Positions 28,258 to 34,835 of a stretch of 34,897 nt of DNA are shown here, one piece after another. This stretch comes from a virus. Location of the stretch: IMG/VR virus record IMGVR_UViG_3300007734_000613, positions 1 through 34,897 of that record. One strand, 5' to 3'. Both the position numbers and the translations under genes were made by a program. The stretch's first letter is position 1; the number at the start of each line of letters is the position of its first letter. Below the pieces are notes generated by a model. It was not told where the DNA came from. It saw nothing but the letters and a program-made list of their open reading frames with translations, and ran no database searches.

Positions 28258-28820
28258 GCGGGTTCCTTCCGCGCCGGGAACGGCCGCACGACCCAGCCCG
28301 CAATCCGCCGCTGTTCGCTGGCGATGAATGCCTTTACGTCAGGATGCACGGTCCCGGCCGTCAGCCGCTTCTCCAGATCGCGCCGGTCCTGTGACAGCCA
28401 CGCGGACTTGAACTGCTTCATCCAGCCCACCAGCTCCGGGCCTTCCCCGGGCAACGTCTCGCACAGGCGCAACCAGCTCCCCCACACTTCGCGGACGGTA
28501 ATGGCCGTGCGCTCATCACTGAACCGGGGCGTGCCCAAGTAGCCCACACGGGCGATCTCGCGGGTCAGTTCGCCCCACGCGACATCCGCGTTCGCGTCCG
28601 GCGTGCCCATCACCAACTCGCGCAGTTCCACCGGCTTCGGGAAGAACCGGCAGGAGCGCAGCGAGAGGCGCACCGCCGCGTGGACCTGCTCGATGCTCAA
28701 ATCCGACAGGGCGTCGAAGTAGGCATCCACGCGGATGCCCTGGTCGTCCAGTGGCTCGTTGAACGCCTTCGACAGCACAAGCATGTTCTTGCCGAACGCC
28801 GCGAGGTCGCTACTGGTCAT
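28254..28820 (-). CDS. Helicase-loader-like replication protein
   Basis: 188 aa from ATG 28820, overlapping the initiator gene by 11 bases. The N-terminal ~85 residues (YFDALSDLSIEQVHAAVRLS, then CRFFPKPVELRELV) follow the pattern of the small G39P/DnaI-N-like loader fold: Y-x2-L-x-D-L-x4-V, helix, and F-P-x-P-x-E-L. The rest is helical with Trp (REVWGSWLRLCETLPGEGPE). Phage loaders bring host DnaB helicase to the origin bound by the initiator, matching the gene order here (lambda O-P layout). No helicase or ATPase motif is present, so the host helicase must be used. Confidence 0.6.
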   Translation of the reverse strand: MTSSDLAAFGKNMLVLSKAFNEPLDDQGIRVDAYFDALSDLSIEQVHAAVRLSLRSCRFFPKPVELRELVMGTPDANADVAWGELTREIARVGYLGTPRFSDERTAITVREVWGSWLRLCETLPGEGPELVGWMKQFKSAWLSQDRRDLEKRLTAGTVHPDVKAFIASEQRRIAGWVVRPFPARKEPA

Positions 28821-29625
28821 TGGCGGCCCTCCGGTCAAGGAAGCTCTTGATGGCGTCCACGTTGCCGCCCGTGCGGTCGCCAAACGGGGCGCGGGAGGTT
28901 TGGATGCCACCGCCACCCGCACGGCGGGGGCCGCTATTGGTCGCTTGGTTCAGCCAGTTCACAAGGAACCGGCTCATTCCCCCGGCCGTCTTGCGCTTGT
29001 TCGCCAGCAGCCACGCCTTCGCCTTCCGGCACTCGGCCAGCACGTCCAGCCCCGGGTAGAGCGCGGCCCATGCGTCGATCTGCGTCTGCGTCAGTCCCCA
29101 CGAGGGCGGCTTCCCCACAGCCGGATAGTCGATCACCGACGGCTCCGCGCTCGTCGCGGAGCTAATCTCTTGTTCTTCCGAAGGCGTTGACGTAGTCGCT
29201 GCCGTTGTCGCTGTCGTTGTCGTTGTAATTGGGTTTTCCGGTAAGGTTTGTGTCTGCGAAACCTTTGGGAAACCTTCAAGGTTTTCAGGAAGGTTATGCG
29301 TGGGGCGTCCGCCGAGCTTCCCGCCAGCCGCCCGGGCGTCCCGAATCGACTTCACTTGGTCGGCCGTGCGGTTGTGCGCGAGATAGTCGTGGACCCGCCA
29401 GCCGTCGGTGTCGCGCTCCCACAACCCGACCTCCACCAGCCGGTGCGCCAGCTTCACAGCCCCGGGCACGCCGAGTGTGGGCAGCGCCATCGCCGGGATG
29501 TGGCCGTCCGTCAGCCCTTCGTTGCAGTAGCAGCAGCCCGCCAGCCAAAGCCAGGAGGCCGCAGGACCGGCCGCGAGGAACTTCCGATGGCGCGGGACAG
29601 ATGTTTCGATACGGACGTGGGCCAT
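28810..29625 (-). CDS. Replication initiator (lambda O-like organisation)
   Basis: 271 aa. The N-terminal ~95 residues look like a winged-helix domain (MAHVRIETSVPRHRKFLAAG; KLAHRLVEVGLWERDTDGWR; VHDYLAHNRTADQVKSIRDA), a pattern shared with phage replication initiators. A low-complexity Thr-rich linker follows (residues ~131-150), then a C-terminal domain with DVLAECRKAKAWLLANKRKT that may contact the loader. The gene carries iteron-like repeats at 29243-29296, so it probably contains the origin, as lambda O does. Confidence 0.7.
   Translation of the reverse strand: MAHVRIETSVPRHRKFLAAGPAASWLWLAGCCYCNEGLTDGHIPAMALPTLGVPGAVKLAHRLVEVGLWERDTDGWRVHDYLAHNRTADQVKSIRDARAAGGKLGGRPTHNLPENLEGFPKVSQTQTLPENPITTTTTATTAATTSTPSEEQEISSATSAEPSVIDYPAVGKPPSWGLTQTQIDAWAALYPGLDVLAECRKAKAWLLANKRKTAGGMSRFLVNWLNQATNSGPRRAGGGGIQTSRAPFGDRTGGNVDAIKSFLDRRAANDQ
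29243..29296. repeat. Iteron-like repeats, candidate replication origin
   Basis: Five copies of AAGGTT(T/A) or its complement occur within 54 bases: AAGGTTT 29243-29249, AAACCTT 29259-29265, AAACCTT 29270-29276, AAGGTTT 29278-29284 and AAGGTTA 29290-29296. They alternate in orientation and lie inside the initiator gene in one of the most A+T-rich stretches of the window (29155-29300), next to a run of GTTGTC-type triplets. Placement matches lambdoid origins inside O. Confidence 0.6.
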
Positions 29626-29955
29626 TTATCCGCGCCTCGCGTTGAACCGTGGACGCAACCTGTTAATCAGCCTGATTTCGCGCATAGCCCACTCGCCGTA
29701 GCGAGTGCCCAGCTTGACCTTGAGGCCGACAGACCGGCATGGACCCCACGGGGTGATGTATTCACCGAAGTAGCCAGGGCGAACGTTGTGCATGCCCAAG
29801 CGACCCCGCAGATTGCGGGTCTGCCCGATATACGAAAGCACTCCGTCCACGTAGAAGGCGTAACAGCCTCCAACCGATGGGAGTGTCCAGTGTTCGTCGG
29901 GTGGAACGGTGAGCCACGGCGTGCGCCGCGCGATGGTAGAATCGGAATCAGCCAC
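29626..29955 (-). CDS. GIY-YIG endonuclease, possibly free-standing homing nuclease
   Basis: 109 aa from GTG 29955, chosen because AAAGGAGG lies four bases before it; an upstream TTG at 30051 is much poorer. The domain runs from GGCYAFYVDGVLSYIGQT (29-46), with GCY and YIG forming the GIY-YIG signature, through conserved Arg in RNLRGRL to REIRLINRLRPRFNARRG, which holds the metal-binding Glu and Asn. GIY-YIG enzymes cut DNA with a single domain. It has its own candidate promoter and leader hairpin, is not coupled to the upstream gene, and sits beside replication genes, where homing nucleases often insert. No intron is evident. Confidence 0.8.
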   Translation of the reverse strand: MADSDSTIARRTPWLTVPPDEHWTLPSVGGCYAFYVDGVLSYIGQTRNLRGRLGMHNVRPGYFGEYITPWGPCRSVGLKVKLGTRYGEWAMREIRLINRLRPRFNARRG

Positions 29956-29981
29956 TCGACCTCCTTTGTCGATGCTGGTTA

Positions 29982-30015
29982 GGGGTGCATGGGGGTTCGC
30001 GCCCTCATGTGCCCC
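29982..30015. other. Imperfect stem-loop in the leader of the GIY-YIG gene
   Basis: GGGGTGCATGGGGG (29982-29995) faces CCCTCATGTGCCCC (30002-30015) across a short loop, 11 of 14 positions pairing. It sits between the candidate promoter and the Shine-Dalgarno of the GIY-YIG gene. In some phages nuclease mRNAs carry such hairpins that limit early translation. Between 29956 and 30052 no gene is supported. Confidence 0.4.
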
Positions 30016-30029
30016 GTCTGTTTGCTCCG

Positions 30030-30038
30030 ATTTTACCA
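30030..30038 (-). promoter_or_regulatory. Candidate extended -10 promoter for GIY-YIG/replication genes
   Basis: On the minus strand TGGTAAAAT (30038-30030) is an extended -10 element (TGn plus TAAAAT). No good -35 hexamer is seen at the proper distance, acceptable for this class. It lies in the only gap of any length between 31.7 and 28.3 kb and points toward the nuclease and replication genes. Confidence 0.35.
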
Positions 30039-30052
30039 CGGTTTCGCCCAAT

Positions 30053-30199
30053 CTACGCCGCCTTTCGCGCCGCCAGAACAGCCTTGAGATGCGCCCGCCA
30101 TTGCCACGCGAACGCGCGGCAGAAGGGGTGATACTTCGCCTTCGGGTCGCGGCTGGTGATGAACCGGGGGCAGCCGGAGTAGCACTGACAGCGCCTCAT
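30053..30199 (-). CDS. Cys-rich microprotein, 48 aa
   Basis: ATGA overlap with the nuclease gene upstream. MRRCQCYSGCPRFITSRDPK followed by YHPFC gives a C-x-C-x3-C...H-x2-C set of likely zinc ligands; the remainder is basic (WRAHLKAVLAARKAA). A small nucleic-acid-binding zinc knuckle is plausible. Last gene before the gap at 30052-29956. Confidence 0.65.
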   Translation of the reverse strand: MRRCQCYSGCPRFITSRDPKAKYHPFCRAFAWQWRAHLKAVLAARKAA

Positions 30200-30510
30200 G
30201 CGGCCTCCGTCAGCGTCAGCGCCTGCTCGACCAGCGCCACGGCCTGCCCGTTGCTGACCTGCTGCGGCGTCACGCGCAGCAGCCGCCAGCCGCGGATCGC
30301 CAGCGTGTTGTATTTCTCCATGTCCTTCGCCATGCCCGCCCCGCGTGAGTGCCGCCCGCGAATCCAGATGCCGCCCTCCACTTCCAGCGCCAGCTTGCGC
30401 TCCGGCCACGCGAAGTCCAGCCGCCACTTGCGGGGCGGGGCAAAGCGATACTCCGGGGTCGGCTCTGGCAGATTCAGGGCGCGGCATTGCAGGGGCACGC
30501 TCACGCTCAT
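30196..30510 (-). CDS. Vsr/DUF559-like PD-(D/E)XK endonuclease
   Basis: 104 aa. The core WRLDFAWPERKLALEVEGGI (residues ~29-48) is the D...ExE/K nuclease strand pair of Vsr-like/DUF559 enzymes, followed by RHSRGAGMAKDMEKYNTLAI and RGWRLLRVTPQQV, the conserved K.N.....G end region. Such small nucleases are common in phage recombination regions and may replace a Holliday-junction resolvase. ATGA-coupled on both sides. Substrate unknown. Confidence 0.75.
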   Translation of the reverse strand: MSVSVPLQCRALNLPEPTPEYRFAPPRKWRLDFAWPERKLALEVEGGIWIRGRHSRGAGMAKDMEKYNTLAIRGWRLLRVTPQQVSNGQAVALVEQALTLTEAA

Positions 30511-30728
30511 GCGGCCCTCCGCTCATGCATCGCGCCGTTGATGGCGTGGGGCCGGTGCGGAGGCACAGGCCAATGCGCTTCTTCCAGCGCGTTCAGGTCA
30601 CGGTAAATCGTGCGGCTGGTCACGCCCAGTTCTCGCGAGAGATGCGCCACGGCCGGACGAAATCGGCGCCCGTTGATGAGCGACCACAGGCGCAGTATCC
30701 GCACCAGCGTGCGCCCACGCGGACTCAC
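30507..30728 (-). CDS. Single-domain HTH regulator (WYL/DeoR-type N-terminus)
   Basis: 73 aa from GTG 30728 (GTGA overlap). RILRLWSLINGRRFRPAVAH then LSRELGVTSRTIYRDLNALE is the HTH_11-type helix-turn-helix that normally starts WYL-domain regulators (Y-R-D-L at the recognition helix). The WYL and C-terminal parts are missing; only a basic tail follows (HWPVPPHRPHAING). Likely a small DNA-binding regulator of the early operon. Confidence 0.7.
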   Translation of the reverse strand: MSPRGRTLVRILRLWSLINGRRFRPAVAHLSRELGVTSRTIYRDLNALEEAHWPVPPHRPHAINGAMHERRAA

Positions 30729-30955
30729 GCCGCCGCCCCACAGGTGCAGACCGGCTCCACACGCACGGCGCACTCCCGATGGTGCCGGTCCGCCTCGTCC
30801 AGCACGGCCACCACCGCCCGCCGCAGTTCCAGATACTCCGCCGCGAGCCGTTCGACGTCGCGCTCGGAGGCTTGCGCCCCATGGATGCTCCAGGTGGCGA
30901 CCTGCTCGACCACCCGAGGGTCCGTGGCGTCGAGCACGCGCTGAATGTCCCTCAT
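30725..30955 (-). CDS. Small protein with Cys-pair end, 76 aa
   Basis: ATG at 30955 (ATGA overlap); a GTG at 30964 is a weaker alternative. Helical core (DIQRVLDATDPRVVEQVATW; ERDVERLAAEYLELRRAVVA) and a CAVRVEPVCTCGAAA end with three Cys. No family recognised. Lies between two HTH-type genes and the 30952 gene, all coupled. Confidence 0.6.
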   Translation of the reverse strand: MRDIQRVLDATDPRVVEQVATWSIHGAQASERDVERLAAEYLELRRAVVAVLDEADRHHRECAVRVEPVCTCGAAA

Positions 30956-31152
30956 CGCAGCCACTCCGCAAACGCGACGTGATGCTCAGGATGGAGCGAC
31001 CCGCCCACCCCCGCCTCGGCACGCCACGCCGCCCACCGTCGCCCTATCCAGCGGATAAACTGCCACTGCCAGCCGCGTGACGCGCGCACGGCCTCCGGCG
31101 ACTGCCGACGCATCGCACAATAGGCGACGAAGTAGGGCTGATAGGCGCTCAT
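30952..31152 (-). CDS. Small basic protein, 66 aa
   Basis: ATGA overlaps at both ends. Aromatic and Arg-rich: MSAYQPYFVAYCAMRRQSPE, then GWQWQFIRWIGRRWAAWRAE and a final HPEHHVAFAEWLR. The Trp/Arg pattern suggests a small helical protein; no known domain. Early region. Confidence 0.6.
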   Translation of the reverse strand: MSAYQPYFVAYCAMRRQSPEAVRASRGWQWQFIRWIGRRWAAWRAEAGVGGSLHPEHHVAFAEWLR

Positions 31153-31466
31153 GCCGCCGCCCCAAATGGCAGCCGCGCCACCGGTTCCGCGACCGTCCAG
31201 ACAATGCACTGGCGGCCCTTCGCGTTCTTCCGCACGGCCCCGGAGTCCGCCAGGATGCCCGCCCGGGACAGGTGCGCGATCTGCGCCGAGGCCGTCTGAT
31301 GCGACAGGCCGAGCGTCTCTTCCACTTCGGCACAGGTGCAGCCGTGGCGCTCCAGCACGCAGCGCAGGATGCAGCCGTCGATGTGCCCGAGCTGGTCCGC
31401 CATCGAGCGCCACGCCGCGCGGCTGGTGGGCTGGTAGCGGCTGAGCAGCACGCGGTAGTGGCTCAC
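31149..31466 (-). CDS. Winged-helix (MarR/ArsR-like) regulator
   Basis: 105 aa. The centre TCAEVEETLGLSHQTASAQI then AHLSRAGILADSGAVRKNAK and GRQCIVW is a winged helix: recognition helix SHQTASAQIAHLS, wing RKNAKGRQCIVW. It is one of two small HTH proteins in this part of the early operon. ATGA overlap with the gene before. Target unknown. Confidence 0.75.
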   Translation of the reverse strand: MSHYRVLLSRYQPTSRAAWRSMADQLGHIDGCILRCVLERHGCTCAEVEETLGLSHQTASAQIAHLSRAGILADSGAVRKNAKGRQCIVWTVAEPVARLPFGAAA

Positions 31467-31666
31467 GCCGCGTCTCCATCCGGCCGCACGTAGGCCGCGC
31501 CCGCCCTCGCGCCCTTGCCCGTCACCGGGAACGGCACCACGACGCCGCGATCCGGCGCGGGCGTGTCATAGACCGGGCTGAGATAGCGGCCCATTGGGGC
31601 CTTAGCCGTGCCGTCGAACAGCACGAGCACGTCAGACGAGAGCGACGGTTGATAGCTCAGATGCAT
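31463..31666 (-). CDS. Small protein of unknown function, 67 aa
   Basis: ATG at 31666 with a GGAGGG Shine-Dalgarno; the gene begins 35 bases inside the 3' end of the HNH gene. Beta-rich start (MHLSYQPSLSSDVLVLFDGT) and a Gly/Ala/Arg end (VTGKGARAGAAYVRPDGDAA). No family recognised. Confidence 0.6.
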   Translation of the reverse strand: MHLSYQPSLSSDVLVLFDGTAKAPMGRYLSPVYDTPAPDRGVVVPFPVTGKGARAGAAYVRPDGDAA

Positions 31667-31955
31667 AGTGTCCCTCCATCACAAAGGTAAGCGGCTGGTT
31701 CGCGTCGAGGCCTACCACACGCAGCCGCCGGGCGTGGATGGCGTCATGGCAGGCCACACAGACCAACACGACGTTCTCCGGCGTCGTCGGCCCGCCCTGA
31801 CTCCGAAATACCAGATGGTGCCGATGCAGCCCCCACGTCCGGCCACAGCACCGGCAGCAGATGTCCCGCGCCGTCACCGCCGCGTAGGCCGCGCGATGGG
31901 CCTTCGCGTAACTCTGGCGCTTTGAGGGGCGGCGCGTCGGCTTGGGGAAGCTCAT
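31632..31955 (-). CDS. HNH endonuclease
   Basis: 107 aa from ATG 31955 (ATGA overlap with ninB). Basic N-terminus, then CCRCCGRTWGLHRHHLVF (33-50) with the HNH His-His pair, the Asn in PENVVLVC (61), and a final CVACHDAIH (66-74) with the second Cys pair and catalytic His. Small HNH enzymes are common near recombination genes; it may act as a NinG-like resolvase in this place, but the sequence reads as a generic HNH nickase/nuclease. Confidence 0.8.
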   Translation of the reverse strand: MSFPKPTRRPSKRQSYAKAHRAAYAAVTARDICCRCCGRTWGLHRHHLVFRSQGGPTTPENVVLVCVACHDAIHARRLRVVGLDANQPLTFVMEGHYASELSTVALV

Positions 31956-32422
31956 GTCGCCTGCGCCTCGGTGCGCTTGCGCCAGAACGCCGGATCGGGG
32001 TCCGGGGTCGCGACGTCCAGAAACTGCGCGCAGAACAGCCGGACCTGTTCCACGAACGTGTAGAAGTCGCTGATCGTCAGCTTGGAGGACCGGCCGGGGA
32101 TGGTAAGCTCCTCCGCCTCGCCGGTCGCGTAGTCCACGATCTCGATCCGTCGGCGCGTCAGGAACCGGGCGCACATCTCATCGTGGAAGTCCTCCGGCGT
32201 GTCGCCCGTGTGGGCCGTCGCCAGCTTCACGACCACGCCCCAGTAGTAGGCATTGGCCCGGGCGCTCCGGGAGGCGGCGTGCTCCGCCACGGTGACATCC
32301 ACGCGCTTGCCGCGCAGGCCGCGCAGCACGCCGGACAGCCGCGCCCGGTCGGCCGGGGCCAGCACGAGCCTGCCCGCGTCCGTCACGGTGCCGGGGATGC
32401 CGTCGAGGGGGCTGATGGTCAT
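31952..32422 (-). CDS. ninB: NinB-like recombination protein
   Basis: 156 aa, close to lambda NinB (146 aa). RSARANAYYWGVVVKLATAH is the family hallmark (RS..AN.YYW), followed by DTPEDFHDEMCARFLTRRRI and a DFYTFVEQVRLFCAQFLDV helix. NinB binds single-stranded DNA and helps RecA-independent recombination (ORF function). It completes the cassette with ERF, the YqaJ nuclease and the SSB-tailed protein. Confidence 0.8.
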   Translation of the reverse strand: MTISPLDGIPGTVTDAGRLVLAPADRARLSGVLRGLRGKRVDVTVAEHAASRSARANAYYWGVVVKLATAHTGDTPEDFHDEMCARFLTRRRIEIVDYATGEAEELTIPGRSSKLTISDFYTFVEQVRLFCAQFLDVATPDPDPAFWRKRTEAQAT

Positions 32423-32424
32423 GG

Positions 32425-32697
32425 CTAGAACGGGACGTCGTCTGCGTCCACGGGCGCAGCGGTGGGCCGGTCCTGCCGCGTCGGCTGCCAGGTGTCCAAC
32501 TTGACACTGTGCGTGTCGCCGTAGCTGCTCGGCTCCCGCCGCTTGCTCACGTCGAAGTTAATGTAACCCTTGGCGTTGACGTGCTCCCGGACGAACGTCA
32601 CCAGATCGTCAACCTTGAACGAGATCCGTAGCACTTCTCCGCTGGGCGTCAGCCGCGCCTTCGCGCTGGACTTCGGGACGTAAATCGTGTCGCTCAC
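32425..32697 (-). CDS. Small protein with SSB-like acidic C-terminal tip
   Basis: 90 aa, ATGA overlap with the nuclease gene. The body has an OB-like alternation of strands (EVLRISFKVDDLVTFVREHV; KGYINFDVSKRREPSSYGDT; HSVKLDTW) followed by a Pro/Asp linker that ends DADDVPF, nearly identical to the DDDIPF tip by which SSB recruits partner proteins. It sits between nuclease and NinB. Probable phage ssDNA-binding protein, shorter than cellular SSB (~170 aa); OB fold is inferred. Confidence 0.65.
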   Translation of the reverse strand: MSDTIYVPKSSAKARLTPSGEVLRISFKVDDLVTFVREHVNAKGYINFDVSKRREPSSYGDTHSVKLDTWQPTRQDRPTAAPVDADDVPF

Positions 32698-33407
32698 GTG
32701 GTCTCCTTCTGCTCTGTCAGGTCTCGGATGGCGGCTTCCTCGGCGTCCACTTCGCGCAGAAATTGCCGAACATTAAGCTCGTGCGCGGCGAGGTCCACCA
32801 TGTACGCCTGTGTCGCTGCGCATCCCTCCCACGGGCCGGTTGGGACGCCTTTCGCAGCCAGCCGCACAATGACGAGCTGCCCCCGCGCAGGGAACGCCGG
32901 GCAGTAACTCGCCAAGTCCCACCAGGGAGCGCCGCAGACCAGTAGGGTGTGGGCCACCTGAATCTCGTAGGCCGCCACCAGCCGTGACGGGTCCTTCAAA
33001 TACTTCCAGTGCGTCGTGTCGTCCGGACACTTGATCTCAACGCCGCCGCGAAACTCGTCGTGGTCGTTCAGGAGCGCCCCGTCAGGCGAACAGCCGATGG
33101 GCAATTCGTCGGACTCGACAAAGCCTACGTAGGACAGCAGTTGGCCGGTTCTGCCCTCGTAGGAGGACAGCGCCTCGACTTCCATCTCCCGGCCGCGCTG
33201 CATCGACGGCGTATCAAACGGATTCTGCTGCACCTTGCCGGTGACACGACCGAGGGCCGTGCGGAATACGAGCTTGCTGCGCGTCTCTGACTCCGCTTGG
33301 CCCTTCTTCGGCTGCGTGTAGATCACCGCCGCATCACTGGCCGTCAGACGCCCGGCCCTCAGACGCATCCACTCGTCCGACCGTTGGTCGACACGGTGAA
33401 TCTTCAT
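32694..33407 (-). CDS. YqaJ/lambda-exonuclease-type recombinase nuclease
   Basis: 237 aa. QRSDEWMRLRAGRLTASDA (8-26) is the start of the YqaJ domain; Glu in RGREMEVEAL (71-80), Asp109 in GCSPDG, Glu124 and Lys126 in VEIKCP, and Gln150 in YEIQVAH form the active site. It digests the 5' strand of dsDNA ends and hands ssDNA to the annealing protein, the ERF gene just upstream. ATGA overlaps at both ends. Confidence 0.9.
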   Translation of the reverse strand: MKIHRVDQRSDEWMRLRAGRLTASDAAVIYTQPKKGQAESETRSKLVFRTALGRVTGKVQQNPFDTPSMQRGREMEVEALSSYEGRTGQLLSYVGFVESDELPIGCSPDGALLNDHDEFRGGVEIKCPDDTTHWKYLKDPSRLVAAYEIQVAHTLLVCGAPWWDLASYCPAFPARGQLVIVRLAAKGVPTGPWEGCAATQAYMVDLAAHELNVRQFLREVDAEEAAIRDLTEQKETT

Positions 33408-34138
33408 GCCGCCACCGCTCCCCGTGCCTTGGCCTTCAGCGCCTCCCGTGCCTGCGGGCTGACCGTGGCCTGGTAGTGCGTGCGGAACGGCTCCGGGGCC
33501 GCCTTGAACGCCGCCGCCAGCGCGTCGTAGCCGTGCGCCGCCGTCGCCTCGAAATCGAGCAGCCAGTCGGCGTAACCCTTCGGGGCTGACGGCTCGGCTG
33601 GTTCCGGCGTGTGCGCGTCGGCGTCGTTGTCGCCTTCGGTTGGGATGCAGAACGTCTGAAACGCGGCGTATTTGTAGGCCGCACTCATGGCCTTGTTCGT
33701 GGCCTTGTCGCCGCTGTCCTGCGCTTCGCCGTAGGTCCGCGCCGTCACCGTGGAGCCGTCCGCCACGGCGATGAAGTCAAACTCCGCTGAGACGGTCACG
33801 TAGAACTGCGCCGTGCCGCTCTTGCTCGTCCGCTCCACGCACTCCCGCGTCAGGATGCGCGGCACCACGATCAGGCCGTGCTTGGGGAGCAGCGGAGCCA
33901 GTGCCCCGTAGACTTCATCGATGCCGCGGAACTTGTAGCCCTGCGACTGGTTCTGGCGGCTCTTGCTGATGCCGACTTTCGATAGTTCCTCGGCGACCGC
34001 CGAGATGGCGGCGTGGACCGCGAGGCCGGTCGGCTTGGGGTCCAGCGCGGCCACCAGGGACTCGCCGGGTGTCTGCGTGAACGCGGCTTCATACGCCGAT
34101 TCCTTCGAGGGCATCGTCACGGCCTTCACGCCAGCCAT
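33404..34138 (-). CDS. erf: ERF-family single-strand annealing protein
   Basis: 244 aa from ATG 34138 (MAGVKAVTMPSKESAYEAAF), TAATG-coupled. The ERF core is plain: LAVHAAISAVAEELSKVGIS, then KSRQNQSQGYKFRGIDEVYG and ALAPLLPKHGLIVVPRI, and later DKATNKAMSAAYKYAAFQTF. P22 Erf anneals complementary strands and can circularise phage DNA. The C-terminal tail (residues ~170-244) has a helical segment. Pairing with the YqaJ nuclease downstream makes a Red-like recombination system. Confidence 0.9.
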   Translation of the reverse strand: MAGVKAVTMPSKESAYEAAFTQTPGESLVAALDPKPTGLAVHAAISAVAEELSKVGISKSRQNQSQGYKFRGIDEVYGALAPLLPKHGLIVVPRILTRECVERTSKSGTAQFYVTVSAEFDFIAVADGSTVTARTYGEAQDSGDKATNKAMSAAYKYAAFQTFCIPTEGDNDADAHTPEPAEPSAPKGYADWLLDFEATAAHGYDALAAAFKAAPEPFRTHYQATVSPQAREALKAKARGAVAA

Positions 34139-34290
34139 TACTGCACCCTCCCGCTCATCGGCTGCGCGTGGGCCTTGGCGATGTGCGCCGCAATCGCCTG
34201 ATACGCCGCCTCGCACGTCGTCGCCGTGCAGCCATACCGGCAGCAGGGGCAATGCACGATCACCGGGGCCGTGCGCGTCTGTGTCTCCAT
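34138..34290 (-). CDS. C2H2-like zinc microprotein, 50 aa
   Basis: ATG at 34290, TAATG junction with erf. HCPCCRYGC (13-21), then a helix ending AAHIAKAHA with two His, fits a C2H2 or C2HC zinc finger (Cys pair before, H-x4-H after). It is coupled to the recombination genes and could be a small DNA-binding accessory. Confidence 0.65.
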   Translation of the reverse strand: METQTRTAPVIVHCPCCRYGCTATTCEAAYQAIAAHIAKAHAQPMSGRVQ

Positions 34291-34300
34291 GTCGGCCTCC

Positions 34301-34540
34301 CTATTTCGCCCGATACATCCGCACCGGCAGAACATCCGCCGGGGCCATCCGCCGATACGCCGCCGCCAGCCCATGTCCCGCCGCCGCCACCGGCAGCAGC
34401 ACCAGCAGCGCCCCACCCGTCAGCAGCCAGCACGCCACCGGCACCAGATGCCGGAAGTTCGCCAGCCCCGCGCCCGTCCAGTCGAAGAAATCACGGACCA
34501 GCAGCGGCAGTTCGTCGCGGAACTCTCGATAGGGCGTCAC
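34301..34540 (-). CDS. Small membrane protein, 79 aa
   Basis: GTG at 34540 overlaps the previous stop as GTGA. Amphipathic N-terminus (YREFRDELPLLVRDFFDW), then a transmembrane stretch (LVPVACWLLTGGALLVLLPV) and a basic end (AAYRRMAPADVLPVRMYRAK). Part of a run of three small membrane proteins at this end; role unknown. Confidence 0.6.
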   Translation of the reverse strand: MTPYREFRDELPLLVRDFFDWTGAGLANFRHLVPVACWLLTGGALLVLLPVAAAGHGLAAAYRRMAPADVLPVRMYRAK

Positions 34541-34725
34541 TTCACCCTCCACGTCGGCCGCTGATTGCCCTCGCCCTGCCAGTCCTCGGAGCGGTGCAGG
34601 AGTTCCAGCCTGTGCGCCTCCATCCACCGCTGAGACATCTGGGCGATGCCGGCATCCTTCCCGAGTGCATGGCCGAGGCCGTAGGCCACCATCGCCACGC
34701 CGAGCAGCGCCAGTCCGATTACCAC
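34537..34725 (-). CDS. Small membrane protein, 62 aa
   Basis: GTG at 34725 overlaps the 3' end of the previous gene. One N-terminal transmembrane helix (VIGLALLGVAMVAYGLGHAL) followed by a soluble, charged part (AQMSQRWMEAHRLELLHRSE). Single-pass topology; no family recognised. Confidence 0.6.
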   Translation of the reverse strand: MVIGLALLGVAMVAYGLGHALGKDAGIAQMSQRWMEAHRLELLHRSEDWQGEGNQRPTWRVK

Positions 34726-34835
34726 TTCACCCTCCGCGCCAGCAGTTCCACCACCGCCACCAGCCCCGCCGCCGTCCCGAGCAGCGCGAGAAAGGCCACC
34801 GCGAACACCAGCAGCGCCAGCACGTCGTCCGTCAT
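34719..34835 (-). CDS. Single-helix membrane microprotein, 38 aa
   Basis: ATG at 34835 overlaps the stop of the partial gene as ATGA; ends seven bases inside the next gene. Almost wholly hydrophobic: DDVLALLVFAVAFLALLGTA then AGLVAVVELLARRVKW, one membrane helix with a positive C-terminus. Coupling at both ends supports translation. Confidence 0.6.
   Translation of the reverse strand: MTDDVLALLVFAVAFLALLGTAAGLVAVVELLARRVKW

Noticed and set aside
29155-29235. GTCGTT/GTTGTC microsatellite as a separate repeat element
   Set aside because: It encodes the Thr-rich linker of the initiator protein and is best treated as low-complexity coding sequence beside the iterons.
29956-30051. Longer GIY-YIG product starting at TTG 30051
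   Set aside because: A weak start without a ribosome-binding site; the extra 32 residues contain the putative promoter and hairpin. GTG 29955 has a strong Shine-Dalgarno.
31632-31955. Calling the HNH protein NinG
   Set aside because: It occupies the place after ninB, but the sequence shows a generic HNH core with two Cys pairs rather than recognisable NinG/Rap features.
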